DNA from: Silene latifolia
Lineage: Eukaryota > Streptophyta > Magnoliopsida > Caryophyllales > Caryophyllaceae
Direction: 5' to 3'
Assembly: GCF_048544455.1 (NCBI RefSeq)
Contig: NC_133538.1
Span: forward strand, 254,744,491-254,808,490
Length of the DNA stretch: 64,000 nucleotides
Shown here: positions 53,991-64,000 of the stretch, piece by piece
Layout of the letters: the number at the start of each line of letters is the position of its first letter
Numbering within the stretch: the first letter of the stretch is position 1
Notes under the pieces: generated by a model
What the model was told of the DNA's origin: nothing
What the model saw: the letters and a program-made list of their open reading frames with translations, nothing else
Database searches by the model: none
Program-made: the position numbers and the translations under genes

Positions 53991-55497
53991 AGATTATATA
54001 TATAAAATTTTTCGTAAATTCTTAAATTTACAACATTGTTTTTGTTTCTTATTTGAGATAATTGATTTCCCATATGTTACATGAAAATTATATACTTGGC
54101 AATTATAATTACAAATACAATACTTTTATAACAGTATAATGTACATATTTAAATTATAGTATTAATTTTTTTTTTGAAAATAACATTAGTATTAAGAGAG
54201 TATTAATTGTAAAAACATAGTTACACTCTTGTTGTATATTATGCTTACACCCATCGTATCTCATATCTTTGATTAATGCATGCATATGCTGAAATGTTTA
54301 CACCTATGTTGAAGCATGTTAATAATTTCAAATATCGCCAAATTTTACCATATAGGATAAGTTTTGAAATGTTTGCACAAAAATTAAAATTGAAATGAGG
54401 ACAAAATAAAAAGAAGAATTACGAATTAAGTCAAAACAATATCAGTTAACGTGTACACTTGAAAACTTGGCATAAAAGGAAATAACGCTTATGAGTTACA
54501 CATTATGATATCTCTATAAATTATTTTCTATTTGATATAGTAATTAGTATATGTAAATGATCAAAGTAAAACCTCTTTGAGCTTTTGAAATTATTTTATG
54601 ACCCGTTAATCGCAAAACATATTTGGTCTCTATGTCCCATAACATTACTCGTGTCTCATATCTTTTGATGTACACATTCAAAAGTCATAAATTAAGTTGA
54701 ATTTATTTATTAGTTTCAAGGTATTCAATATTTGACTGGTAGAAATTGGTACAAAATCAATTTGAAAATCAATTTGAGGTTCATTTTTGTTAACATGGTG
54801 GGCTCATTTCATAGTCAATATTAGTCTTGTATGAGTTAGTAGATATAAATTTGATGATCGTTGTGGCCATTTGATTTGTGGGCTAATGAATTTTGGTAAA
54901 ATTGTACTTAGTATGAGGTGAGTATTTAGGCGGGAAATTAAAAAAGATATTTATGTTTTGTGTTTTATTATTTATAAGAAATAAGAAATAAGAAATTGAT
55001 CACTTTTATCAATGTAAGTAGAATGTAGACTGGTAAAAGTGACCAATTTATAAGAAATAGTGAACATTATGTGTAAAAATGATTGTTTTTTTTAAGTAGT
55101 CACTGTTACTAACAAAATAGTGGTAACTTTTAATATCAAAAGCTAAATTTTTACCATAAAATGGTCATTTTTTATGTGGTCTCACCATATTAGAGTATCA
55201 TATCATAGTATAATTTGTGATTGAGAATTAGGTCATTGACACTCTAGAGTGTAAGCCCCTTATTCATGTTCGCTAACGTTAAATATACATCCAATAAAAA
55301 CTCTCTAATGCATAACCTTTAATCGTTTATTAGTATTTAAACAATGTCAACCTACTCATAATCAAATTTGATTTGTATAAATTGCATTAACTGATAAAAA
55401 AATTTGAGGGAGATCGGAGATAGTCTCTAAAGAAGTTATTGATATAACATTGTAATCATTTATCGTTTTCATTACTATTGTATAATTATATTGCTAA
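53991..55497. other. AT-rich decayed sequence, no gene
   Basis: No coding or RNA signal. It is probably Helitron body. Nothing else was recognised over 1.5 kb. Confidence 0.4.
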
Positions 55498-55531
55498 CTA
55501 GCTTAAAACCCGTGCAAAGTTGCACGAGCAT
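55498..55531 (-). mobile_element. Helitron-like 3' terminus C
   Basis: CTAGCTTAAAACCCGTGCAA then AGTTGCACGAGC: CTAG, spacer, hairpin CCCGTGCAA/TTGCACGAG. It is preceded by A. It shares GCAAAGTTGCAC with terminus B, so the two are the same subfamily. Confidence 0.65.
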
Positions 55532-58151
55532 ATTACAAATATTATATACAAATCAGTTCTTATAATGAGGTATTACTCCTCTTGCGTACCAAAAGAAAAA
55601 GTTCTTATAATACTTATGTTCGTTTGAGCGTACATCTTATGTATATATTTATATTACATGAAAATTATATTCCAAAATGACCGAGATGAATTAAAGTGGA
55701 CAAATGCAAAACAAAAAACATAATAAACGATTCTCTTCAACTGTTACTCGTTATAATTTAATAATCATAATATTAAATGGTTAATCTTTCTCTTCCTTTT
55801 CAAGTTATTGTATATCACTCTTAAATAGGGGAGTGATATGTAGGGTGCGTTTTCCATGTTTGGTATGAGAGTAATTATTCACATTCCGAATATATTACCC
55901 TCATGAAGGAGTAATACAATACCCACCCTCCCCATGGGTAATGATTAAGGGAGTAAAACATCTCCTCAGTAATCATTACTCATATATGTCAAACCTATCT
56001 TCAAGGAACTCATTACCCAGGTAATTAACTTCCCCAGTAATTATCACCTAATTAAAATTACCCAAGTAATTAACTTCCCCAATAATTATCACCTAGTTAA
56101 AATTTACCCCTTGATTATTTCATGGATTCGCCCAAAGATAGTTTATACTTTTGTCAGAGCAATCCGAGATAAAAAAACCACTATGTTTAATTGTTTTACA
56201 CAGTGTGTCGTAGCATGTTGACATTATATAAATGTGAATTTAAGTCAATTTGATATAGTGGTTGCTCATATCATCTTCAACTTCGTGATCAACAGCGAGC
56301 AAATTTTACCTATGGCCTATGGCTATGTCTCAATCATATACTCAAAAATCACTACTATTATTTACAAAGAAAATATTTATATATAGTCAATTGTATACTT
56401 TTATTATTCGTGACTTATTACAACAATTCTTTCCTCTCTAATAAATTGGGTGTAAAGCACCTATTTTCATTATTTCATACTTATCTCAAATGTGCAAATC
56501 GAGCCATAAACAATTCTTTTTGGATCAAATATGAGTTTTTAAAATACAACGTAATAGTTTTAATACAAATAATTAATCCTTTTGAAAAAGTAGAAAGATT
56601 TTCAATCAATCGAAAATATAATTTATTAAATGTACAAAATAAGAAGTACTCCTCTGTCTCCATCATTTGTTAGTCTTTGATTAAAATACCCCAAATAATA
56701 AAAAAAAACAAATAATTCGGACAAAGAAAATATTATTTTTGTAATCATATATATTGCATAAAGTTACAAAAACAATTAATTTATTTACACATAAATATAT
56801 GAAAGTGTATTTTCCTAATGTCTAAATATGTATAAAAGGAAAGTAGAAAATTAAAAGATAAAATAAAGGAGATAAGTATACATGGAAGTGTAAAGGGAGA
56901 TTTGTTTTGTTATTTGTTAAGAGAGTAGTGGGAGATTTTTTTCTTGAACTGTTTTACTGCTTTGTATATTTACAATAGATATATTTACTTTCTTTTTTAA
57001 TCATTGAGTAAATTGCATATATTAAAGAGGTGGAGAGTTGGCGGGAATTGAGAGAATGTATGGTTTCTGTTTTATAGTACTGTATAGATCATGACTTGAA
57101 ACGACTCTTTAACTTTGTATATATTCTTATAATAAGTGTATTTGTTTTATTTTTAACGATGTTTTCATCTGTTTTATTGCCCGTGGTACTGTTTTGTATT
57201 ATAGTTATAAAATAAGCTCATAATAAATTTATTATGAGACCTTCTCTAAAGACATTTACCCAATGCTTCTCAAATTGAATTTGTTAGTTGTTAGATTATT
57301 CAATTTACTCGTGCAAGGAAAGAGGAGATGCTATAATAACATGATAATCGAAGATCGGCAACAAAACATTAAGTTCATAGTAAAAAAAATTAATCAAGAT
57401 ACTATGGCAATTGTTATTGTTTTATTAATTAGTATAGATAGTTAGATTGAAAGTTATGAACACCTCAACATGACTTGCCACTTTAATAAATAGCTATTCA
57501 CACCGGTTTAAAAACGTAAAAGGAATGATTTTGAGACTAACAATTATCTAAATTGCATGATTAAACAATATTTTCAAATCGAGTAAAAACATGATGCTTA
57601 AAAAATTTAAATTCATGCCATCAAACAATTGTATATACTATATAGGAAATGAAAATTATTTAAAAAAAACCCACAAAATTCTAAAATTAATTATGATATT
57701 ATGGAGACTTTAAAATATAGAGAAGTTAGTAAAAACACCAATAAAATACGGTGGTATAAATTTTACGTTAACAACATAAAATAAATTTTATATATTGGGC
57801 TATTTACTTAGTGGGCCTATTTTTAAGGAATCCTAAAATCCATGTTAAATGTGAAGTGAGGTTTTGGAGGGAAAAAAAATATGTTATGGTTGTTGTTTTA
57901 TTATTTTATATGGATTTCTTCTATCTATTCTCCATCTCTAGTTTAACAATAATTTTACATCCTCCTAAAGTTACTACGGAGTAATTTTTTAGTATTCTCT
58001 ATACTTTAACTATTTAGTGCCCGTAGAATGACAAATCAATTCAGATCTTAGGGTAGAATCGTGTTAACAAATTTAAGGTATAATCATAATTTTTACGGGT
58101 TGACCTTATAAAATTATGTGAAGTATAGATTCCCGTGAAGTGCAAAAATGA
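55532..58151. other. AT-rich sequence with a tandem repeat and a decayed Stowaway
   Basis: A 45-bp unit (ATTACCCAGGTAATTAACTT...) is repeated at 56012 and 56057. A decayed Stowaway spans about 56649-56730 (CTCCTCTGTCTCCATCATTT left, CAAATAATTCGGACAAAG right). CTATTTAGTGCCCGTAGAAT at 58011 may be a worn Helitron 3' end. No frame has a recognisable motif. Confidence 0.45.
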
Positions 58152-58237
58152 GGGTTGTTTGGTTACCAACACCCCCTGACCCTTGGTAACTTGCGATTCT
58201 CATAAATTAAGTTCTCACAAAAGTAACCAAACACTTT
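58152..58237. mobile_element. Small foldback MITE
   Basis: GGGTTGTTTGGTTACCAAC at the left is inverted as AAAAGTAACCAAACACTT at the right, enclosing about 50 bp. The target duplication is not clear. Confidence 0.5.
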
Positions 58238-58929
58238 TTAGAAATTCTCATAAATTAGAAAAGGAATTTAATTAAATAGAATGAATTGTATACCTCCGCA
58301 GAATGAAAACCAAACTCACTAATTTAAAACAAACTCACAAATACAGTAATTTTGTATTGACTTCTACCCATTGTCTGGTTGAGTTGGAGTCAAACTCAAT
58401 GTACATATGTAAATTTTATGTGTACATAACAATACTTATTTGACTAATTCAATATTTATCCCCAATGCTATATTCTTTTTTTTGTCTTCTTTTTTTGTCT
58501 TTTTTGCTTTACTATTGCGATTTAATGAAGTTTGACATTAAGTTATTGATCAGCACGACAACTTTGGTGAAAGTATAATACACTTATTTATCAAAGTCGG
58601 ACTCTAAGTCGGGCTCTTATTGAGCAGTATTTTAATCAAAGGTAAACAAATGATTAAGACGGAGGAGTAATTTTGAACATAAAAACTTGTTGGTTTATCA
58701 ATTTTGAGCATTCAAACCACAAATCATAAATAAATCGTACAAGATGTACGTATAAATGTTTTCAAGTTGATATATGTCTTTTCGCTTCTCAAATTTCAAC
58801 TTGTATATGTAGGGCTCCCCAAATAGGCCATATAAATCTTCGTTTCCTCTCTGAAATGCTTGAGCTATACTTTTCATAGCTGTAGTTTGACACTAAATGT
58901 AACAAACAAATCCTGTTTGACACTAAATA

Positions 58930-60050
58930 TAACTCCCCACACTTAGATCGTTACTCGCCCTAGAGTAAACTCAAAGGATATATACAAGCTAATAGCAACA
59001 CCGATCCATAGAAGTATAAGGAAGCTAACAAAAGGCAATGAAACTCTTACCATACGGTCTTAAACACAACAAGGAGAGATAGAACAGTATTTGAAGAATT
59101 CTTTTCTTTTACCTAAATCTCTCATTTTGCCTAGAGCGCCCGCCCTTGCGGGTTTTCACTCTAGCTTATCTTTTTTTTTCCAACCTCACTCTACTCTCAG
59201 TGGCACGCAACTCGATTCTTCATTTTACCCGAAGCGCTCTTTCGGGTTTTCACTCCGTCCTCGGCCACATCCCAATCTTGCCTAGGTGCCATTTTTTTTT
59301 TCATTTTTTTTTTGCTGAAATAAATAACTGAAATAAACACACCACACAATTACAAAGGTGTACAAATTGGAACGATTCTCCCTCCCCACACTTAAATGAA
59401 ACATTGTCCTCAATGTTGCAAGGACACAATATAGGGAAAAGGAGAACAAACCTCGGTCAATCCTCAACATCGCGTATAATAGAACAATCCACGCACCACA
59501 CCTCCTCCCCACACTTGGTCATTAGCATCCTCCATAAAGTACAATAAAAACAAGGCCAACAAAAGACAAAAGTAACCAAAGAAGACTAACGCCCCTTATT
59601 ACTCCGATCCTAACAGATGACCAAGTAGCTCTACTAACATATGTGCCAGCAACAGATTGCACATAAATAAAATACTTCCACAACTCCGAGCTTACATGGT
59701 CAATCCTAACTCCTCTACGCCAAAATAACAAATCATCCAACCGCATTAGCAAGGTGCCACAACAATGCACCGTGGTTTCTCCACACTTTAGCCACTATCC
59801 TACCCCACCAACCTTCGATGTCTCCCTTCTTATGTCGCCAACACCAGAAATCAAGGCAGTTTCGATTTTTTTTTTTTTTTTTTTTTTTCTATTTTTTTTT
59901 TTTGCAAAAATTGCACACACAAATCTATGGGTTGCCTCCCAGAAGCGCTGTTGTTTAACGTCGTTGGCTCGACATCTCGCGGAGTGGTGAACCACCCGAC
60001 TTAAGAGAAAGTTAGAGATTTACCTGTCAAAATCTCCTTTAGCTGAGTGA
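58930..60050 (-). other. 3' non-coding region of the gag-only element
   Basis: CTCCCCACACTT occurs at about 58932, 59387 and 59507, and CTCCACACTTTAG at 59774, spaced a few hundred bases apart. GCGCCCGCCCTTGCGGGTTTTCACTC (59135-59160) is echoed by GAAGCGCTCTTTCGGGTTTT at 59231. Poly-T tracts lie at 59290-59312 and 59865-59902. Small frames here show no motif. Confidence 0.5.
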
Positions 60051-60560
60051 TTAGTAGTCAAGAGCGGAACAAGTAAATGCCCTTAAGAGTTTATCAAACA
60101 TGCTAGCAAAAGAGTCAGTGAAATAACAGTAGCAGCTCAATATCAATTGAAACAACACATGAACAAAAGAGATATAAGCAAATAACCAGAATTTATCCGA
60201 GCCCCTTAATTGTTCCATACTAGCTACTAAATCACGGTATGGCTCTTTATAAGATAAGGAATCAAAAGGCAAAATCAAGTATGTAAAGGAGAAAATATAA
60301 GGAGCTTTGGGATTTACCTTATCTATCTCCTTTGGGTGAGCAGTTGGTGATTCCTGTTTTTGAGATAAAACCTCAAGGAGATCATCATGTTGTACTTTCT
60401 CATCATATTTTACTCTACTCTCTTGAACGTTTATACTCAGTTCTTCACTTCCTATCAGTACAGTTGTAGGTTCTCCAAAGGGTAGGGTGTCCTCTACGTT
60501 GTCAAACATTGAAAAATCATCTCCAACATCGGACCTCATCCACTTCCTCATTGGCTTCAC
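60051..60560 (-). pseudogene. C-terminal frame of the gag-like region with a hydrophobic segment
   Basis: This 169-codon frame overlaps the previous one by 44 bases in another frame. Its N-terminal part is acidic (GDDFSMFDNVEDTLPFGEPT). Around residues 115-145 lies a long apolar stretch, WLFAYISFVHVLFQLILSC, that could cross a membrane. I recognise no family. It may be the shifted continuation of gag or a separate 3' frame. The composition of the hydrophobic stretch could also arise by chance in AT-rich DNA. Confidence 0.4.
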
Positions 60561-60831
60561 TTACCTCAATCAAACGCCTTCCATTTACATCCTTCACAAT
60601 AACACTCAAGATATCTTCAAACTTGGAATCCTCACTCAAAACACTACGAATCGAGGAATCATCCTGCATGCGTATCATCTCACCAATAGCACAAGAAGGG
60701 TCAATTAACATTAAAATAAAGGGAGGGGGTAATGAACGTGTCAAATTATAACCATCCTCCTCCTCATCATCATCATCCCAAAAGCCATCATCATCGCTAT
60801 CGACATCACTCTCTTTATAAGAGTGCTTCAC
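60517..60831 (-). pseudogene. Middle frame of the gag-like region, acidic
   Basis: The 104 codons start with ATG overlapping the stop of the upstream frame (ATGA arrangement at 60828-60831). An Asp/Glu-rich stretch (SDVDSDDDGFWDDDDEEEDG) is followed by FILMLIDPSCAIGEM. No known domain was recognised. It is most simply the same protein after a frameshift. Confidence 0.45.
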
Positions 60832-61400
60832 ATCAGGTTCAAGAGGAAGGGGTCATGACACTTATCAACATGCTCAGCTTGCCACTTAAGATAATAAGAA
60901 TCAAGTTCTTCTTGTGTCACACAGTTATCAAAGTGATTAGTCGCTTGTTCAACTCTGTCCTCTAAATCTTGACTAACTAGCAGGTTAGTCTCACTTGGGG
61001 AGGGAGTAATATTAACACAAGAAGAATTCACATCAGCTACATAAGCACGTATCAAATCCTCGATAGACAAAGGTGAGTTATCATGACAATTCAAAGCATC
61101 AGAATAAAGGAGTTGAGAATGTATAGGGAATGAATTGTATCGCTCCCATTCTTCAGTGTCATAAGCCAAATATTGAAAAAGCTCCCACTTTTCCTCATAG
61201 CTCAACCCATTAATGAATTTTCCCCCACTTAAAGAATGAACATTCTTCATAGTGTCATTATTTAACCCATTATAAACTACATGACAAAGTTCCCAAGTTT
61301 GATACGGGTAATGACATTTAGAGACATACTCACTCAATCTATTAAAATACTTATAAAACAATTCATTCTTATATTGAGGAAAATTCAATCTAGCAGCCAT
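60828..61400 (-). CDS. Gag-like protein of the gag-only Athila relative
   Basis: The 190-codon frame begins about 95 bp after the primer site with MAARLNFPQYKNELFYKYFN. The segments ELFYKYFNRLSEYVSKCHYP, WELCHVVYNGLNNDTMKNV and GGKFINGLSYEEKWELFQYL follow the pattern of the plant retrotransposon Gag domain (a Tyr/Phe-rich helix, a YxGL turn, then a conserved helix before the linker). It lacks a zinc knuckle. In an autonomous element this domain forms the particle. Here the upstream portion is short, so either the start was lost by deletion or the element encodes only this part. Confidence 0.6.
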   Translation of the reverse strand: MAARLNFPQYKNELFYKYFNRLSEYVSKCHYPYQTWELCHVVYNGLNNDTMKNVHSLSGGKFINGLSYEEKWELFQYLAYDTEEWERYNSFPIHSQLLYSDALNCHDNSPLSIEDLIRAYVADVNSSCVNITPSPSETNLLVSQDLEDRVEQATNHFDNCVTQEELDSYYLKWQAEHVDKCHDPFLLNLM

Positions 61401-61495
61401 CAGAAAAGGAATAAAGACTCAATATAGACACTTGACAAATATTAGAACTAACTAAAACTCTCTACACTACCACACAAAAATTAAATAATTGTCTT

Positions 61496-61512
61496 CCCCG
61501 GCAACGGCGCCA
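61496..61512 (-). other. Primer-binding site, tRNA-Asp type
   Basis: CCCCGGCAACGGCGCCA is identical to the site at 29043-29059 and equals the 3' end of tRNA-Asp. The LTR begins 5 bp further on, at 61518. Confidence 0.9.
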
Positions 61513-61517
61513 AAATT

Positions 61518-62820
61518 TGATGAGCCGAAGTCGTATGCTCCGCAAAATAAGTAATAAGTCCTATTACCTTAACTATATAGTATAGGTAAGTCGGCTGTCG
61601 AATCCACAGGGAAGGCGATGTAATTAATGTCTAGAAATTAAAGAGTACAAGTAACAATAATAGGGGGGTTTTGTTGATTGAATAAGCTAATGACTAATAA
61701 GACAAAATAATAAAGATGATTAATTCAGATGATTAAAGGTCTTGGGTCAACAAACATCCACTATCAACAAACTAATTGGTCTTCGATTGTCTTTAATTCA
61801 ATTACTCTCAAGTACTCTATTGTGGAAATACAAGTTTCCCCTTCCTCTTAAGTTTAGTCAACTAACTCGAAACGCGGTATTAGAAGACCCTAATTATTGA
61901 ATAATCTAAGCCAAGCTTCTAGATTTAATCCAACAACATTAACAATTCAAGGAAGCAATAAAGATAACGATCTTTAACACACGCGGTTAACGATTCGAAT
62001 AATATGTCTAGTCTCTACTTCCTCCTAATAACGATGAAACGCATACAAATTATTAGGGTAAAGTTTGCTACTTTAGTCTAGATTAATTGAACAATTACGG
62101 ATTCAATTTCTAAACATGCAATAGATTAAAGTAAACAATTACTAATTGATCAGATTAGCAAAAAGAAACAATAATCATAAGATATGAGCAAGATACATGA
62201 ACAATACTTGAGAAATAAAGAAAGAAAGAACAATCTTACAATTAATCTGAAGAAAACTTTAGTTCATCAATCCAAGAAAGGGAGGATTAGTTCCCCATAA
62301 TTTCTAAGCAAAAGTAATTAGGATTCAAGAGAGTTTTTCCCCAAATTACAAGTTGAATGAATAATAGTATGAATGATAGATATCCGTCGTTCACCTAATA
62401 ACGTAATAACTAGTGATAATAATAAGAGATAAAAGTGAAATTAGGAAACAATGGACTTCAAGCACGAAAATACTCCTCCTTATTATGGCTGCAGCACGGG
62501 CGACCCGGCCTAGAATCTGCGACCCGCATGACGTACTGCCGTCAATGCTAGTCCTCCTCCTCTTCTTGTTTTTGCATATTCCACTCTTTATTATTGTTGG
62601 GCCATAAAGAGACATGGTCATGTGACATGTTCCTTAGTGGTCTCCTTGATTTTCTTTGTCCATTAACCAATTGCAAAGTCCAAGTTGGACATTAGACTTT
62701 AGCATTTTACCCACTTGCTATTTTCTTGGCGGTCGGGCCAAATTATTAAGCTCCAAAACTCAATTAACATACTAGAATGAGAATAATATAATTATACCTC
62801 CTAATGGTCACTTATTTCAC
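61518..62820 (-). repeat. LTR of the gag-only Athila relative, outer end uncertain
   Basis: On the minus strand it ends CTTCGGCTCATCA next to the primer site. GTCGGCTGTCGAATCCACAG near 61590 matches the same position in the Athila-like LTRs (GTCGGGTCGAATCCACAG). The outer boundary cannot be fixed because no partner LTR is visible. About 1.3 kb is assumed by analogy. Confidence 0.55.
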
Positions 62821-63604
62821 CAATAGTCATCTAAATTAACACTCATATACCGTACTAAATCCGTCTTATCAATAACCACTAAACATCTAAATAAGTTTTG
62901 ATCAGAAAATAATGTCTTCATTGGAAACCTAGTTGAATATAACTTGCAATAAAACAAAGTCAAACCACCATTGAATTTAACATGATCAAAACATTGATAT
63001 GACAGAGGCACAGAGCAAATCTGTAAATCGAAGTCAGTGTAGTAATCAATTTATTCATTCATGAACATTGAACGGTAGAAGAGTTATCTAGCTACTTGCC
63101 TACTTTTACATCGACGCGGATTCGAAAAAATTATTAGACACCTACCTTTAATTTGTTCAACATATGAATTTGACAACCTTGTTATACACTTTGTACCTGC
63201 AATTTCGTATAAAATTACAACGTTAAAACGTTTGACATACCGTATAATATATTGGCTAAGAAACGACATGATCTTAATATATAATAGGCTAACCCAATCA
63301 ATATCTCAAGACCGCTCATCCAACATTAACGAATTATGAATTAATGAATAGTAAAAAATAAAAATTAAAGAAGCTAAGAGAGCTAAATATACGATGCAAG
63401 TAATAGGAGTTTTACTCACGTAGAATATAGTGTATAACTTTTTATATATAGGGTAAATGCTTGTTGGAAGTCATGTAAAACTCCTCCTACTATTTCTAAT
63501 TAATAATATTTAAGTAGATAACTTTTCAATAGTTTATAATTACTAATAGATAACTTTTCAATAGTTATAATTATTACGATATTTTATAAGTTAAATAATT
63601 CACA
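62821..63604. other. AT-rich spacer, nothing recognised
   Basis: No coding, RNA or clear repeat signal in about 780 bp. TAGATAACTTTTCAATAGTT is repeated at 63515 and 63547. Confidence 0.5.
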
Positions 63605-64000
63605 AAACAAAAGCGTTTCTAAATATAAAGGTTGCTCTAAGTGTAGTTATTATGTATGGAGTACTCCATACCTTTAGTTTCGGTTTTTGTTTATGCAATT
63701 AATAGATCCTACAACCGCTTGTACCAAGTTGTATGCTCTAGAATCCGAGTTATATAATAAAGTTTTCGAGTTTTGTTTTAAAGAAGTCGAGCTATACCAT
63801 AAAATTTCTGAATTCACTCACTTAAACATAAAAAAAAAAAAAATTAAATTTAAGAAAGTTCAATAAAATTACACATAAGCTCGATAAGATATAACTTGGT
63901 TGTATGATGCTATTGTACCACTGGAGGTATAATCTTATTTGTGTTGTTTATGGGTAGTCGCGAAAATAAGGAGCGGTCGCAAGTTAACAATCCAAAATTT
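63605..64000. repeat. Copy of the segment at 30862-31000, interrupted by a MITE
   Basis: AAAGCGTTTCTAAATATAAA through CGGTTTTTGTTTATG and then GGGTAGTCG(C/A)GAAAATAAGG to the window end match 30862-31000 almost base for base, apart from the 248-bp insertion described next plus its duplicated 9 bases. Confidence 0.88.
63687..63952. mobile_element. Mutator-type MITE, 248 bp, with known empty site
   Basis: The insertion spans 63696-63943, flanked by TTGTTTATG at 63687-63695 and 63944-63952. The uninterrupted site occurs at 30935-30943 in the related copy. Ends CAATTAATAGATCCTACAAC and (complement) CACAAATAAGATTATACCTC are imperfectly inverted. It belongs to the same family as 36666-36906, in opposite orientation. 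Nine-base duplications are typical of the Mutator superfamily. Confidence 0.88.

Larger units (their letters stand above)
58930..62820 (-). mobile_element. Athila-related gag-only element
   Basis: On the minus strand from the right: LTR (61518 to roughly 62820), tRNA-Asp primer site, gag-like frames (61400-60051), then a non-coding stretch with GCCTCCCAGAAGCGCTGT (near 59935) and several CTCCCCACACTT motifs down to about 58931. These motifs match the 3' untranslated region of the element at 20902-30446. Protease, polymerase and integrase are absent between them. I cannot find the left LTR, so that boundary is open. Confidence 0.65.

Overview
The window is nuclear DNA of a flowering plant, read almost wholly as layered transposable elements. 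The evidence is plant-type Ty3/gypsy lineages (Tat/Ogre-like, chromodomain-bearing, Athila-like), plant L1 LINEs with a zinc-binding reverse-transcriptase tail and RNase H, Helitron termini, Stowaway, hAT and Mutator MITEs, initiator-Met and Asp tRNA primer sites, and AT-rich spacers. The repeat style suggests a eudicot, possibly Caryophyllales, but that placement is a weak guess. I see no intact host gene.

Left part (1-18.1 kb) is a nest. A LINE open reading frame (14328-15946) is interrupted by a chromovirus (7744-14327), whose 5' LTR is in turn interrupted by a Tat/Ogre-like element. The window holds that element's 3' part and its 3.2-kb LTR (1-7743), which carries a 556-bp hAT MITE with a perfect 8-bp duplication. 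A second, oppositely oriented LINE tail lies at 16520-18087. Next come a tandem MITE (18431-19012), a Helitron end and a tiny Stowaway.

Middle left (20902-30446) is a complete Athila-like element on the minus strand. Its two 1.38-kb LTRs are about 98% alike, the target duplication TAGAC is perfect, and there is a tRNA-Asp primer site. Its gag core is missing and its pol is broken. From 30.4 to 37.3 kb the spacer is AT-rich with MITEs, plus one LTR of a second chromovirus family (34804-36191, minus strand). A 3.4-kb Helitron (37347-40724, minus strand) follows.

The most unusual stretch is 40725-52834. Four elements (4835, 3617, 274 and 3104 bp) with inverted termini sit like beads on a string, separated and flanked by five TA-microsatellite tracts. 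This fits serial insertion of Mutator-like or Micron-like elements that target TA repeats. The first carries a captured, intron-containing fragment of a GH5 beta-mannanase gene. The second is a giant imperfect foldback of GTTATACA repeats. The fourth holds an AATAACA repeat array.

The right end (52837-64000) has three more Helitron-type 3' termini, decayed AT-rich DNA, a second Athila-related element that keeps gag-like frames but no pol (about 58930-62820), and a Mutator-type MITE. The empty insertion site of that MITE is preserved in a related sequence at 30.9 kb. A palindrome, ACTCG(A/G)(C/T)CGAGT, recurs in clusters inside three otherwise unrelated LTR elements.
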